Assembly: GCF_902686445.1 (NCBI RefSeq) | Contig: NC_062224.1 | Location: 45,817,156 to 45,881,155, forward strand | DNA from: Sciurus carolinensis | Taxonomy: Eukaryota; Chordata; Mammalia; Rodentia; Sciuridae | Direction of reading: 5' to 3' | DNA length: 64,000 nucleotides | Part shown: positions 1 to 12,882 of the stretch, piece after piece | Layout of the letters: each line of letters opens with the position of its first letter | Position numbering within the stretch: position 1 is the first letter of the stretch | Position numbers and translations under genes: made by a program | Notes under the pieces: generated by a model | Databases searched by the model: none | Seen by the model: the letters and a program-made list of their open reading frames with translations, nothing else | What the model was told of the DNA's origin: nothing

Positions 1-1701
1 GAGCATTCATCCTTATATGTATTTCTTACAGACCAAGAACAAGAGTTTTACAGAATATACAAAATTTTATCAAAACCCTCTAAAAAAGACAATTCTCTAG
101 AATTTTCCCTGGCATCACATCTATTTTTTTTTTAATTTCTGGCATCCTATTATTCAGTTTTTCATAGACATGTCTAACAGTGGAGGACAAGAGAAATACA
201 GAATCCTACCTTGACTGTTTCAGGTGAAATACCTTGTACAAACTATACAAGAATGGGCAGAAAGAAGTTTAAAAAATTTATAAATGAGAAATATAAAAAG
301 AAATAGTTGAAACACTGTTTAGATTTAGTTGTAAGAATAAGTGGTGTACACTACCTCAATTTAGATTCCATTGTCTACTTGAAGTCACAACTCACAAAAT
401 GTTTATGAGAATACAGCAAACTTTTAAAAATTCAACTAGTCTCAGACATCAGAGCACTCATTAGGCAACATATAAAATCATTCACCAAAACTTTCTTGGT
501 CAGTGATGTCAAACAAATTTGATATACCCTCCCTTCACCTGACAGTCACCACTTTCAGCCATACCCCACTGCCCAGAGCCTATATACTAAAAGGGCATAA
601 AATATTCTTACCTCTTATTAGTAAAAGATAAGATTTTAACATATAAAACCAAGATTATCTTATTCTATTAAAACAAAAAATATACTCTTAATGGGTTTTA
701 CTTATATTCCATTTGGTTACTAAGTAACATGTTAATATTTCATATACATGTGAGAGGATATTTTTTGAGTGCTTAGATAGGAATATATATTTTTTATCTC
801 CATTTTTTCACTCTGGTTCTATCAAAGTACCACAGTATATACATAAATGAGTTATATTTTATAATCTGATCGAAACGGGTTAAATAAAAGCTATGAAAAG
901 TTACAAAAGTTACACAATAGTAGATACACAATTTATTAGAGCACTTACACAAGTATTGTTTCAGGTAGCACTGTTGTGGCCCTAGTAAATGCAAAATGGC
1001 CTTGAGAATGCTGGGCTTTAAAAAAAAAAAGTACATAATTTGGTCAATATCTATGGGTTCCAAATATTCAGGAGAAAATTCACTGTTGCTGACAGGTACA
1101 AAGTAGTTATACCTATGGTTACATCAGTACTGAACATACCCTTATCTTGTCATTATTCCATGAACACCACAACTACTTAAATAGCATTTACATTGCATTA
1201 GGTATTATATGTAATCCAGAGATGATTTGAAGTATATACGAGAGGACTGGGTAGGTTATATGCAAATACTATATAGTCCATTTTCTGTAAGGGGCTTTGA
1301 GAATATATAGATTTTGGTACCTGCAGGGTCCTGGAATCAATCCCCTTCATATATCAAAAGACAACAATACTTGGTTCTACGTTACCATTTAACTTTGCAC
1401 TAAAAAATTGCACTCACTGGTTTATAGGTTTGGTTATTACTAAAACAACTCAATATGATTAGACTTACTGAAAAATAGGTTTCCCAAATTTTAACAATAT
1501 TTTTCTTCCATCTGAATTTATATTTTCATTCTTCAAAAATATTCCAGCACATTTTATTCATATGATCAACCAACTTAATATTTATGAATAAAGATATCTT
1601 AAGAGCTACCATATTTTAGAGATAATGAGTTAATCCTTATAACATCACATTAAAATAGTCAAATGCCATTTCTGAAGTTGATAAGCCATTATTCTTTTTC
1701 T
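1..1701. other. ZEB1 intron, unique AT-rich DNA
   Basis: No gene, RNA or clear repeat is recognised. An A-run at 1021-1031 is the only low-complexity tract of note. Confidence 0.5.
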
Positions 1702-1912
1702 TCTTCTTTTTTTTTCTCAGTACCAGGGATTGAACCCAGGGCTACTCAACCACTGAGTCATATCCCTATCCCTTTTATGTTTTATTTTGAGCAAGGGTCT
1801 CACTAAGTTGCTCAGGGCCTCGCTAAATTGCTGAGGCTGGCTTTGAACTTGCAATCCTCCTGCCTCAGTCTCCTGAGTTGCTGAGATTATAGGCATGTGC
1901 CACTGTGTTCAG
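1702..1912 (-). repeat. B1-dID SINE
   Basis: In reverse complement this is a 7SL-like B1 half (GCCTATAATCTCAGCAACTC..., GAGGCTGAGGCAGGAGGATT) joined through an A-rich linker to an ID-like half ending TTCAATCCCTGGTAC. This composite SINE is common in sciurids and related rodents. Confidence 0.9.
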
Positions 1913-1951
1913 TTATGAACCACTTATCTTAAAAGCATAAGGAAAGAGAAC

Positions 1952-2110
1952 CAACATTTGTTAAAACACCCCCTACACTAGATATAAGTCACTTGATTTT
2001 TAATCCTCACAACTCAGAGAGATAGGTATAACATACCCATTTTACAGCTATGAACTTATTTAAGGTCCTGGAACTATTAAATGATCCAGGGATAATTACT
2101 ATCATTATCT
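1952..2110 (-). repeat. MIR SINE (ancient)
   Basis: Reverse-orientation MIR landmarks: TTTAATCCTCACAACTCAGAGAGATAGG, CCCATTTTACAGCTATGAAC and a diverged continuation of the 'ggtcacacagctagtaag' region. Confidence 0.6.
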
Positions 2111-3723
2111 GTCTAGCTATAAAGTCAAAGTTCTTCCTTCTTACAATAACTATCTGGAACACTGCCAGGTATCATGCAAATGAAGAGGCTAAGGTATAGA
2201 GAGGTAGGTACATGAAGTAGAGCGGAGGTGCCAAGTGAAGTGAAAGTAAACATCATACAGTCCAAGCACTTATTCACTGAAGTGCTCTTTGAGTCTATTA
2301 AGAAGCCTCATTATATGACTTTATTCACTGATATCTTCTCTGTACATTAGTAGCTATGCAAATTAATAATAAGTTTTGAAAAACAAGGCACTATTTACAA
2401 AAACACGAAGCAGCAATAGCTCTGAGAATTGTTTTTTGAAAGGACAAATGACCCTGTAACATACTTTAGTAGTCCTTGAAGATACTGTATTAAATATTAA
2501 TCAACAATACCAAGTTATCAAAATATATAAAGCTTTCTAAGATATTTTATAATAAGAACAGTTGATATGAAAAGTTCTAGTAACCAAAGAAGATAAGCAT
2601 TTATTTTTGGAAATTTTATTAATCAAATGTTCAATAATGCTAGATGAACAAAGCATTAAATTTATCCAGAAACCTTGGGGAAGTGTCTATGCTAACATTG
2701 TATGCTTTCCCAATGGATATAATATGCAAAATCAATCATCATAAATTAAGTAGGAAAAAAATTAAAAATCCCAAAAGGTACAAAGTTCTTAATTTTTAGG
2801 AAAGAAAAACCATGGACACCCCTTTCAATGATAAAAAATATTTCAAAATTGGAATTTTAGCTCCTAAAGCACTTTGTAAATGAAGGTGAATTTTTTGTTG
2901 TGCCAATTCTCTTCTTCTCTCCTTCTTCCTTGCCTCTTCTTTATATAGCACTTAAACTGTCTCATTTTACTTGAAGAAAAATGCTCCACCATCTAGTATT
3001 AAAGTATGGAACAACTTTACATTTTAAATTTACAAAGGGTAATTAATGCAGAGTTCTGAGGCTCTGGATACAAAATTCCATATATGTTGGACCTTTAAAA
3101 AGTGATACAACAGAAGAACAAAGATTCTCCCTAGAATTTTAAACAAGATTTCACAGAATATTTAGTATGGCAGTTGGTAATTTAACATATGTGACCCTTT
3201 GTATAGCAACAGTTCTGAAACTTAGCTGCCAAGAGCTCATTTATTTGCTTTGTGACCTTTATTTAGGGGAAAATACATAAGAAGACCAATTTGACACAAA
3301 GAATTAACACAGTATTGTGCAAATATAAGTAAATATGGTTTAGTTGAAAGGGAATCAAATAATGAAAAGCCAGAGCATGGTAAAAGAACTAAACTGGAAA
3401 ATGAGAAGCATAAACCATTTGGCCTAGATTTGTTTGTAATGACTCTGTGACCCAGATACTGAACAATATTTAGAAATCTAGAAACTTAAATAAATGAAAC
3501 ATATGGTGACCAGGTTAAATATTTTATTCAAAGTGACAGATACTTAGCTAATTAGCATTTTATATATAGTTTTTTTTAAAGTAAGTTACCTTTTCTGCTA
3601 CATAAAGATCCACACACACTTCACCTTTATATAATCAGACTATAGGACACTACCTTCTACAGAGATTATGATACAAAAATCCTTAAGAGAAGAGTGGAGG
3701 AGAAAGAGAGTACACCTCTTGGG
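2111..3723. other. ZEB1 intron, no recognised feature
   Basis: AT-rich unique DNA. I see no exon, SINE or LINE match. A short MIR-like tail may continue to about 2240. Confidence 0.4.
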
Positions 3724-3822
3724 TTTGTTTGTTGTTTGCCTGTTTGTCAAACTGGGGAACAAACCCAGGACCTCACACATGCTAAGCAGGCATCTACCAC
3801 TGAGTTACTTGTCCCCCCCCAC
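3724..3822 (-). repeat. ID SINE
   Basis: The reverse complement has the tRNA-Ala-derived ID body: GTAACTCAGTGGTAGATGCC, GCTTAGCATGTGTGAGGTCC, TGGGTTTGTTCCCCAG. The left edge is a T/G-rich linker. Confidence 0.8.
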
Positions 3823-3838
3823 TACCCAAGAACTAACT

Positions 3839-3860
3839 CACACACACACACATACACACA
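3839..3860. repeat. (CA)n microsatellite
   Basis: Eleven dinucleotide units with one CATA interruption, next to the ID SINE. Confidence 0.9.
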
Positions 3861-5094
3861 AGTAACATTTAGGAAACTGTATTTTCCTGAACTACCTTTG
3901 CTTCATTTGTGGTCCACACCATTTATTCTATTAAAAAGGTATCTAGAAAAGGATGAGAATCTTGGGAGGGGGTAATTATCTTCAATTCAGAATCTATAAA
4001 AGCTTTGCTAATGAAGATTCTGGAACACAGAGACAGAGTAGATTCACCAGAGACTAACCTCATACTTACACAGGCTCAAGAAAGGAAAGTGGTATTTAAC
4101 ATAAGTAAAAGTTTCAGATAATACAGAATGCTTAATGGACCTCTAGTGCATCCGGTTGCGTGCCTATCCAATGGTTCCCTCCTTCTTCATGATTTCATTT
4201 CTATATCTACCATCTCTCCCAATAGTCAATGTACCTCAGGGGAAGTAGACTGACTCGGCTGCAAGGGTAGAACACAATTAGTCTAACTTATTATGGTAAG
4301 CATATTCTCCTTGTCAATAATTAGTTTTAGTATATTCAGAATTAAATTTAAGCAAATGAGAAGCAAGCATGCAAGTGAAGGGTGGACAGAAACTGCTTAC
4401 AGAAAAGAAGCTATGACCCATGATAAAGTCAAGAGAATTTAATTCTTCCAGTAGCCATTCTGTAACTATAATATTGGGAGAAAGGCAATACCGGGTAGAA
4501 AGAATAAAGCAATCTGAGTCTTTAAAAAACACCATTGAGACACAACAAAACCAACCTAATGTATGTCTTACTTACATAAATTTTTACATGAATCAACCAA
4601 CGTTCTTTTAAAGACAAAATTAGACTAATTTGGTAACTAGTTATCTAAAAGAAAACTACAAATCACCATGTTCTATTTAATTACTTTTAGAAAATTATAA
4701 AATCTATATCACTTCATTTTTGGCTTTAAAAAATGCTAATTCCTCCTATATTATTTTAATGGAGTCAAACAATAAGAGGAATTAGCTCAACTCATGCCTT
4801 ATTTTTAAGGAATAATGCTTTCTAAATTGTATTCTATACTATAACTACTTCCTTGCATTAAACAAAAGTTATGAAAGGATTTTAGAGGTGATCTTACCAT
4901 CATATTCTATAGACTGAACAACAGTAATACTAATTTTACGTTTCTGTCAATTAGCAGACTTTACATCTTGAATTTCAAAACCATTCCCTTCTTTCCAACT
5001 CTACAGCTGTACCCATGACCTTCAACCTGGCCTGCAGAAACAGCTTCTAGCAACATTGCTTCTACTTTTATTGCAGATTCATGTTATTCAAATG
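3861..5094. other. ZEB1 intron, no recognised feature
   Basis: Unique AT-rich DNA with only short open frames that look random. Confidence 0.4.
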
Positions 5095-5630
5095 GAAATT
5101 TAATCATGGCACACCCTTTCTTAAAACCTTTCCATGGCTTTCCAATATCCCTTAGGATAAAGGTCAAAATCCTAAAAAAGAATGCATCATCTTTTTCTTG
5201 CATTCTTCTCCACCTTCAGTTCTTCTCAATGTTCAAGTCACAATGGAATCCTTTCAGTTTTTGTTCCTCTTACTTTTGAAGATGGTTCTGTTGCCTGCAA
5301 TGTTCTAGCTAACTCTTCTAATTCCAAGGCTTAAGCTAACTCATGCTGATTCTTCCCAGCTCAGCTGAAAAGTTATTTCTCTTGTCCTTCTCTGATTTTA
5401 CTATCCATACTCTCCTATTATATTTTCACATATCCCCTTACAACATATCTTTTAACACTTCTCTTAGTTGTAACCAGATGTTTAGTTCCAGACTTTTCCC
5501 AATTGTTGGTTTCATGTGAACATAGACCATATATCTATCTTATTTACTGGCTTATGCTGTCATTCAATACAAAGCCTAGCGTACAATAACAGCATTCAGT
5601 AAAAATGTGTTAAATAAATGAATTTCATTA
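5095..5630 (+). repeat. L2 LINE 3' end (ancient)
   Basis: Landmarks of the L2 tail in order: CTTTCCATGGCTTTCCAATA..., GGATAAAGGTCAAAATCCT, CAGCTCAGCTGAAAAGTTA, and a terminus resembling 'tagcacagtgcctgg...caataaatgtttgttgaatga' (AGTAAAAATGTGTTAAATAA). Confidence 0.7.
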
Positions 5631-5675
5631 AATTGAAGTTAACCCATAATTAAAAGGATCATTGTTGAAAAGAAA

Positions 5676-5840
5676 GCATAGTACAGTAGACAGTATATAT
5701 GTCCAGAAGTCTGAAAGACCTGGTTTATAATCCCAGGTCTATCAAATATTGTGGAGCCTAAAATCTCAAACACTTGGGTTCTTTAACGGTAACAAAAATA
5801 TTATCCATTACCTGCTCTTTCTTTCTTATACAGTTGTTGG
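5676..5840 (+). repeat. MIR SINE (ancient)
   Basis: Begins AGCATAGTACAGTAGACAG and keeps the central 'agacctgggtt..aatcccagctct' region as AAGACCTGGTTTATAATCCC. Strongly diverged. Confidence 0.55.
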
Positions 5841-6898
5841 GAGGTAAAAAGAAATAATCTATTTGCTCAACTCTGAAAGGCATATTTTTCACTCTAAAGT
5901 TTTTCAATTCAAGTCTTAATAGTAGACATCAAAAGAATCTTGTCAGATATTACTCATATGATTAAAATGGAGAGAGCTAGTCATGTGTATCCTCATAACT
6001 TGGATATGACTAAGAATGTACCCTCTTATCTATTGTTTTAGTTGTTTGCATTGATAAAATTATATGCAGTTGAATTTTAACTCAATTTTTAATACCTAAT
6101 TACCTCTTAACATGTCTTTATAAAGGTAACTATAATGTGGCACTGAAACAAAAAGTTATATATGCAGAACTGCCTGTGACGTGTGACTCATTTATGTTTA
6201 GTGGTATATCAAGTGAAAATCCTCAACAGGTACCAAACACCTCTCTGTTAAAGTCTTCTTGATGACCTTCAAGAAAAGTTATTTAACTTCTATGTAATAC
6301 AATTAGAAAAAAATTAAATAGGAAAGGGTAATAGAGCTGAAGTAATTCCCACTTGTGCCTCAGAATTATATTATCAATCCCGGAAGTACTAGAGGTCAAG
6401 AAGAGCAACACATGGCTACAATGCCTATATACTGTCAAAAGAATTCAGAATAATCCTTAGATCAAATTTTCTCCCTCTCCCAAGCAAAGTACTTGGAGTT
6501 TCCAAAAGGGAGTAAGGACTTGGTCTTGAATCAAAGGATATGTCTTATAACTGGCAATCTCTAAAATCAAGAAAATACAGTAATATAAAGGAACATATTC
6601 AGCAAACCAAGTACTACACAAATAGATCATTTTAAAGGGATCCAGTGTGTGCTATAAAAAAGAGTGTATAAAAAAGAGTGTTTTACATTAAACTTAAAAG
6701 CTTCCAAAAATCACTTACAAAGTCAATGCTTGAAAATGAGAAAATGAAATGAGATTCCAATATTAATGATTTTTTAGAGGAAATGAAAAATTTTCCTAAC
6801 TTTCAACAGATAGATTTGACAAAACCAAGTCTACTTTTGACCTGCTCCCACTTTTAGCAATGCCCACACAATAAGTCAAATTCCTTAAAATATTTTCC
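5841..6898. other. ZEB1 intron, no recognised feature
   Basis: Unique AT-rich DNA. A short direct repeat (two TATAAAAAAGAGTGT units) sits at 6653-6681. Confidence 0.4.
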
Positions 6899-6985
6899 TG
6901 GGGTTCTGGGTGGGTAGTTCAGTTGGAGAGTGTACGCTTAGCACATGCAAGGCCCTGTGTTCAACCCCGAATATCGATCCCCCAG
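6899..6985 (+). repeat. ID SINE (diverged)
   Basis: GTTCAGTTGGAGAGTGTACG, CTTAGCACATGCAAGGCCCT and GTTCAACCCC follow the ID consensus in order. Confidence 0.75.
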
Positions 6986-7770
6986 GAAATATATTCTAAT
7001 ATCTAATTATTATTACTGTTCGAAAGTTCCTTTTTATATCTATTTCTATTCTTTCAATTTTCTGTTACATAAATAAAACACTTTATTTAGTTTTGCAGAT
7101 ATTGTTTAAAACTAACATAATCCTCAATGTTTATCCAAGAGCAAATCAGGACATGTGTTTTCAGTAAGTACTCCCTTACCTGGTAACCAAAACTCTATAC
7201 TGACAATATTACTGGTGAGTGGCACTGGTGACCACTGAGACTAGAACAAACACCACCAAGTCATAAAGACTCAAACATCTGATTACTTAGTACCGTGATT
7301 TTTAAAACAAACTATGCTATCTCTATGCCCTCCTTAAAAATTACCAATAGAAAATCATATTATCTTTTCAGGATTTTTCCTTCAGTATCTTAATACTTAT
7401 GGCTAGGGACTTATAAATCAGATCATAAACAAATTATGGAATTGACCTAAAATGACTGCTTAGGAAAGTCACAAGATTATTCTGCAAAATGGAAATTAGA
7501 AAGACTGCAGAACCATGGCAAATAGGTATAGTTAAGTCAATTCAATTGAACACTTCATGAGTAGCCTACCATACTGTAAACAGCCTATACAGAATAGCTT
7601 ATTCAGAATTCTAGCATTTGGTAGATGCTTAGATTAAAATTCCTATAAACTATGTGATTGTCATAAAATATTCAGAATAGAATCATAAAAATGTTTTGAT
7701 AAAACTGATACTTTGAATGAATTATGATGTGACATTAAAAACATACTTTTAACTACTACCACTGCAAATA
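6986..7770. other. ZEB1 intron, no recognised feature
   Basis: Unique AT-rich DNA, nothing recognised. Confidence 0.4.
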
Positions 7771-7858
7771 CAGTAGCTCCCCTTATCAAACAGCAATACA
7801 TTCCAAGATCTCTAGCAGATGCCTGAAACCACAGCCAAACCATAGTACCATCAATTTG
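7771..7858 (+). repeat. Tigger/MER-type DNA transposon fragment
   Basis: CAGTAGCTCCCCTTATCAAA, GCAATACATTCCAAGATCTC and GCAGATGCCTGAAACCACAG follow the end of a Tc1/mariner-class fossil I recall ('cagtagccccccttatcc...ggatgcctgaaaccgcgga'). The exact subfamily is uncertain. Confidence 0.5.
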
Positions 7859-7861
7859 CTC

Positions 7862-8290
7862 TTTTACAATGTGATCTTGCCATGAAGAAATAAAGCCCAT
7901 TACCTTCCCCCTTGATCTAGGCTGGCCTTGGAATTGCTTTGACCAACAGATTGGGCAGACTCCGGGTAACCCCAGAATTGGGAACTGCAGCTTCTGCCTT
8001 TGCTTGTGGAACAATCCTCAGAATCTAGCTACCACGCTCTGAGGAGATGTAAGCAAGTTCACAGAGAAGTATGTATAAGAAAATGAAATAACAAAACTCC
8101 CAGGCCAGCCTGCATCCACTGCCATTCATGTGAATGAGGAAATTTTGGATTGCCCTGCCATCCTAGCACCCCAGCCAACATCACACAAAGCAGAAGACTA
8201 ACCCAGTCAACCCTAAAATTTTTAGAATAAATTACTGTTGTTTAAAGCCATTAAACTTTGGGATGGCTCATTAAATAGCAATTGATGAGT
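7862..8290 (+). repeat. MLT1-type LTR (ERVL-MaLR fossil)
   Basis: In order: AATGTGATCTTGCCATGAAG, CTAGGCTGGCCTTGGAATTG, TTTGACCAACAGATTGGGCA, AGGCCAGCCTGCATCCACTG and a tail with TTACTGTTGTTTAAAGCCAT. This is the layout of a solitary, heavily diverged mammalian MaLR LTR. No internal viral genes are present. Confidence 0.75.
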
Positions 8291-10321
8291 TACACTCACC
8301 ATCCTACTTAGAAATATGTTTCATTAATACCAGTAACAGCATTTGAAAATCCAATAAAAAGTTAAAATAATTTGTTTCTGTGACTAATGAAACAGAATCT
8401 TGAAAAACCACAGTAAAGCTTAAATTCTTAAGAATTACTATGGGTCGCACTTAGTTTAAATCAACATTAACACGATTTAACACTTAAAATCACAGGGTGT
8501 CAAAATCACAATGACTATGGATAAAGTCAATATTGATGATGAAATCACTGAGTCTTAATAAGGGTATCATCATTTTGAAGTTCAAAAAAAGACAAAGATT
8601 ATAAAACTTTGGTTATATCAAAATAAAGCATTTAGATATGATTTATATCCTATGTACTATGGATTATTAGATGTAGTACATGTGTTATATGTTATACTGT
8701 CATATGAAGAATTAACATACAATAAAATAAATAATGCTGAATTATACAAAACATAATATTTTATCTTATTTAGAACCTTAAGGGAAAATAACATATCAGT
8801 AAAGTATAATTATACTGTACAGGCAGCAAAATACCAATTCATAAATATTTCCAATTGATAGGAGTCTGTATTATAGTTCATTCCTTTAAATTTCTATTAT
8901 ATAAACACAAAAGACTTATTCTGAGGTGTGTTGAATACATGCAAATTTCATAAAATTTCATTTTATATAACCACTTAAAGATATCAGATACTTATTACAA
9001 AAAGGGTATATAGTTTATTTATGAAAGATAAACATAATCACCAATAGTGTCATTGTCAAAGTTAGACAAATGCCCTGACCCCAAAGCAAACAAACAAACA
9101 TGAAGTCTCTTGTGATCTGAATAGCAGAAAGAAAATAATTCCTACTTTGGTACCATAATAGAAGGTAGGAAAAAATTGAATTCCACATAAATACTATAAT
9201 CTCAAAATTCTTAGAAAATAAAGATTATAAAATCTCAATTCAAGAATTTTATCAGACTAATGCTAACACTGTTACTTAATCAAGTGAAAACATTTCTGAA
9301 AAAGTAGAAGAAATTCAATGACTTAAAATCTCAACCTTAAAGCTTAATTTTGTTTTAAGGCAGACACTATGAAAGATTCTATATCCAAAAATAAAAATAA
9401 TTTTGCTGAAAAGAAATTTTCAGGGAAACTGACATAAGGATAAGGTCTAGCAATCTATAACTATTATATTTCTTTCCAATTGCTAGTACAGAACACACAT
9501 CCAAGACAGATTCTTCATTCTCTTACGTGACCCCAGATATTCAGCTAACACCGAGGTTGAAACCATGCCCAAGCCCTTGCACATTCATACAAAGTTGTTC
9601 TTTGGTTGTAAAAGAGCCTTTTAAAAGAAAAAAAGTGAATGTAAATGGGAAAGAAAGGAACTGGGGAGAAAGAAAAAGCCTCTTTTGTGCCATATGAATT
9701 ATTTATTCAGCCAAGCAATGAACTCACTATTTCTAACTCTAACAATCTATCAGGGAACTCTAAATACTGAACTCCAAGACTAAGAAAGTTTAAAAACTAT
9801 CACTATTTAGCCAACCTGTACTTTTTTCCTACTTGAAAACATTTTTAATAATGTAATAAATTATATCTTTATCTAATAATTTACACTTCTAGTTTATAAA
9901 TTTTATAAATCAGACCAAAAGTGTCAATTTCTAAAATGGACCCAAAAATCCAGCTAATAACTTTCATCATCAGTTATTAGGAACTAACCAACCTTTTTGC
10001 TATTCTTAACTTAGGAAGCTAATTATAGACATGTTCATTTGAGCACCTTATTATAATTTGTATCTGACTGATAATCAAATATTTAAAACTATTTCTCCCC
10101 TGATGAATACTGTTGAAATTTATTTTACTAAAGTCTTTGGAAGGCAGTCCTGGTTCTTTATTAGCAGAGACAGGTAACGGTCAGATTTCTCTACAACCAC
10201 TAATGATGTTTGGTTACCTAAATTATTAATAGAAATTAAGTCTCCCTTGTATAAGGGCACAGATAAGGTACCTGCTTCTTCAAAACTATCAGCTCTTATC
10301 TGTGCCCCAAAAAACTCAATC
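8291..10321. other. ZEB1 intron, no recognised feature
   Basis: About 2 kb of AT-rich unique DNA with no confident repeat or exon. Confidence 0.4.
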
Positions 10322-10336
10322 AAAAAAGAAGTAAAG

Positions 10337-10456
10337 GGCCTGGGGCTGTAGCTCAATGGTGGAGCACTTGCCTCACATGTGTGGGGCACTGGGTTCAATC
10401 CTCAGCACCACAATAAAGATTTTGTGTCCATCTACAACTAAAAATATATTTAAAAA
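10337..10456 (+). repeat. ID SINE with sciurid tail and 15-bp target duplication
   Basis: Well-preserved ID body (GGGGCTGTAGCTCAATGGTG, GCCTCACATGTGTGGGGCAC, GGTTCAATCCTCAGCACCAC) followed by the sciurid-type tail ATAAAGATTTTGTGTCCATC TACAACTAAAAA. AAAAAAGAAGTAAAG is duplicated on both sides (10322-10336 and 10457-10471), fixing the insertion ends. Confidence 0.95.
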
Positions 10457-10471
10457 AAAAAGAAGTAAAGG

Positions 10472-10567
10472 GGCTGAGGATGTCACTCAATGACAGAGCA
10501 TTTATTTCCCTAGCATGTGTGAGTCACTGGGTTCATTACATCCCCAGAGCCACAGACAAAAACAAAG
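10472..10567 (+). repeat. Older ID SINE abutting the younger one
   Basis: GGGCTGAGGATGTCACTCAA, GCATGTGTGAGTCACTGGGT and CATCCCCAGAGCCAC are a diverged ID copy starting right after the second target duplication of the neighbouring ID. Confidence 0.85.
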
Positions 10568-10571
10568 CAAA

Positions 10572-10840
10572 GGAGCTGTATAGATAGTTCTCAAAAGATA
10601 ACATTCACAGGTATATGAAAAAAAAACTCAATATCACTAATTACCAGAGAAATACAAATTTAAACCACCTCATACCTCTTAGAATAGGTACAAGTTAATC
10701 ATTTATTACAAAAGGAAAGTGTTGGTAAGGATGTAGAGAAAAGGGAAACACTCTACACTACTGGTAAGAATGCAAACTAGACAAAATTTATGTACAAATA
10801 GTCATGTCAGGTATTAATATGAAAACTTTTTAAAATATGT
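10572..10840 (+). repeat. L1M fragment (ORF2 3' region, ancient)
   Basis: TTCTCAAAAGATAACATTCA, ACTCAATATCACTAATTACC and GTTGGTAAGGATGTAGAGAA match the conserved 3' part of L1 ORF2 in sense orientation. No open frame survives. Confidence 0.75.
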
Positions 10841-11133
10841 CTAATCACATAAGGGGATATGGTATATCAAGTCAAATACCTATAACAGACCAAGTTGAAA
10901 TGTTTATGAAAGTTTTATAGTAATTTTCACATGTTAAGTGATGTCTGTGATGGGATACAAGTTATAAAAATTCAAGAATGCATATTTGCAATGAAATAAA
11001 TTCTTACATCTTCATTGAATGAGATTCTATTACATTAAGATTGACAGAGATAAGAGTGGAATCTTATTTTAAATAAGTAGCAGTTATATGGGAGCTGGAA
11101 TGATCTACATTCTCTAAGAACTATATTAGCTAA

Positions 11134-11214
11134 TTTTTTTTTTCTTCTTTTTCCTCTGCTGGGAATGGAACTCAGGGCTTCATCCATGATAGGCAAGAGT
11201 TCAATCACTCTAGA
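11134..11214 (-). repeat. ID SINE (diverged)
   Basis: The reverse complement reads GAGTGATTGAACTCTTGCCT, ATCATGGATGAAGCCCTGAG, TTCCATTCCCAGCA, an ID body, with the A-tail represented by the T-run at 11133-11145. Confidence 0.7.
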
Positions 11215-11520
11215 TATAATAGATGAGCACATTAGAATGCTGTATTTACTTCTAAAAGAAAAAAAAGACATGATACATTTATTTTTTGGTAAAAGAAACA
11301 TGACTCCCAAAGCCACCCAATTTAATATAAATTGAGGGTAACTGCTACAACATCTCAAAAATGTAGTTTGATTTAATTTCAAAGTACTAAACCCACATCA
11401 TTTTACCTTTATTTTGCACCTAAAGTTTCTCATATTCTTTTATTAAGTCTCTGAAACTAGGATTCTGAAAACCAACTATCCAGTTACTAAAAATGAGCCC
11501 CAAAGTAGGAGTTGAAATGC

Positions 11521-11772
11521 TCAAAGTAGCAAAAATTTTCCCATAATTCTGTTTGCAATGATGTAAGAAATTTTCACACAAGACACTGAATAGAACTTTT
11601 CTTCTGAAATAAAGTGGGTGTGGTATAGTGAACAATCTGTACAGTTAACTGGTAGTTATTTTGCCATATAGTCCCCTGTAACTTCCTTATATTTTAGCAA
11701 TGACTGTTCACAATTCTAACCAACCAAACCCAGTAAGGCACTCAAAGCTTCTGCTTCAAACTAGCTCAATGA
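11521..11772. repeat. Unassigned intronic repeat, copy A
   Basis: This block is similar to 12883-13138 in the same orientation. Shared islands in order: GACACTGAATAGAACTTTTC TTCTGAAATAAAGTG, TAGTCCCCTGTAACTTCCTT AT and CAGTAAGGCA. I do not recognise it as a known family. It may be a local tandem duplication or an unlisted old interspersed repeat. Confidence 0.6.
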
Positions 11773-12882
11773 TCTAAACCAAATCATAAAGCTTTTTGAG
11801 GTTATTAATTCTATCTATAAAAAATCAGACAAGATGAATTCTAAGGTTTCTTTCCCCCTTAAGAATCTATATTACATTTTCTGACAGTCTTTTTTATATC
11901 TTTTTCAAGGGAAGCAAGGCACTTCGAAAATGTTGGTCTGTACAGAAAAGTTTTCTAGGCTTTCCTAACATTTTCAATAACCTCCTTGGAATCTAGAAAA
12001 GCTGATTCTCCCTGTATACAAAATGAACCCTAAAAATGAATGAGGTTGTTTCTGCTAAGAGTCTCCTTTTAATTAGTCTCCTTTTAGACTACTGGTTACT
12101 AATTCTAACTGGGCAGGGACCCTATGTGTCCTTCTTAGAGAGGAGCCTCACAAGCCATAATAGTTTCTCTCCCATTAAAGGTGTTAAGAGTTTGGTTTGG
12201 TTTTTGTTTGATCTTTATGCCATTAGAAACATCAAGGTTTTGCAAAGTGGTTTTATAAAGCTGGACAACTTAGCCCTTGGGATATGGATTCACCATATTA
12301 GCTAGAAAATGTGACAAATCTAAAGAGAAAAAATTTAGGTTATCAGCTTACCTTCCTGTCATAAGTTAACTCTGAAAGGTAAAATGAATGTTTCTATTTT
12401 AAATAGTTCTAATGTAATTTATTATAAAATAGAAAACCTCTTAAAATCTGTTTTCATCTCTTAACATAATCTTCAGCTAAAAAAGGTTAATAAACCAAAA
12501 TGTTGAATATATAAATGGTTTAGGGAAATGCTTATGAATTTGCATATTCTATATGCTAATTTATACACTGATCACCTCCTTTCACCTTTTCCTCCTCCCC
12601 ATAAATTACCAATAAAATATTATCATCAGGACAAATGCTCAAATATTTTGACTTTCTAGGTTTTCTACCACCAAAATAGTTGAACATTCCACCTATGTAA
12701 CACATTACACTAATTCAAATTTGAAACTAATATTTATTAAAATAAATCTATTAAAAGTAAGTAAGCTTTGATCACTAAGCTACTGATTCAGCAAAAAAAA
12801 GGGGGGGAAATATGAATTGGTTGAGTTCTCAACCATTCCATAACTCCAGCTCAATACACTCAAAACAACCCTGAACAATCTC

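Noticed and set aside
7661..8014. 117-codon minus-strand open frame
   Set aside because: It overlaps a DNA-transposon fossil and an LTR fossil in antisense. Not a gene.
10337..10456. tRNA-like sequence in ID elements as tRNA genes
   Set aside because: Promoter-box-like motifs are present, but the A-rich tails, target duplications and dispersed copies show they are SINE insertions.
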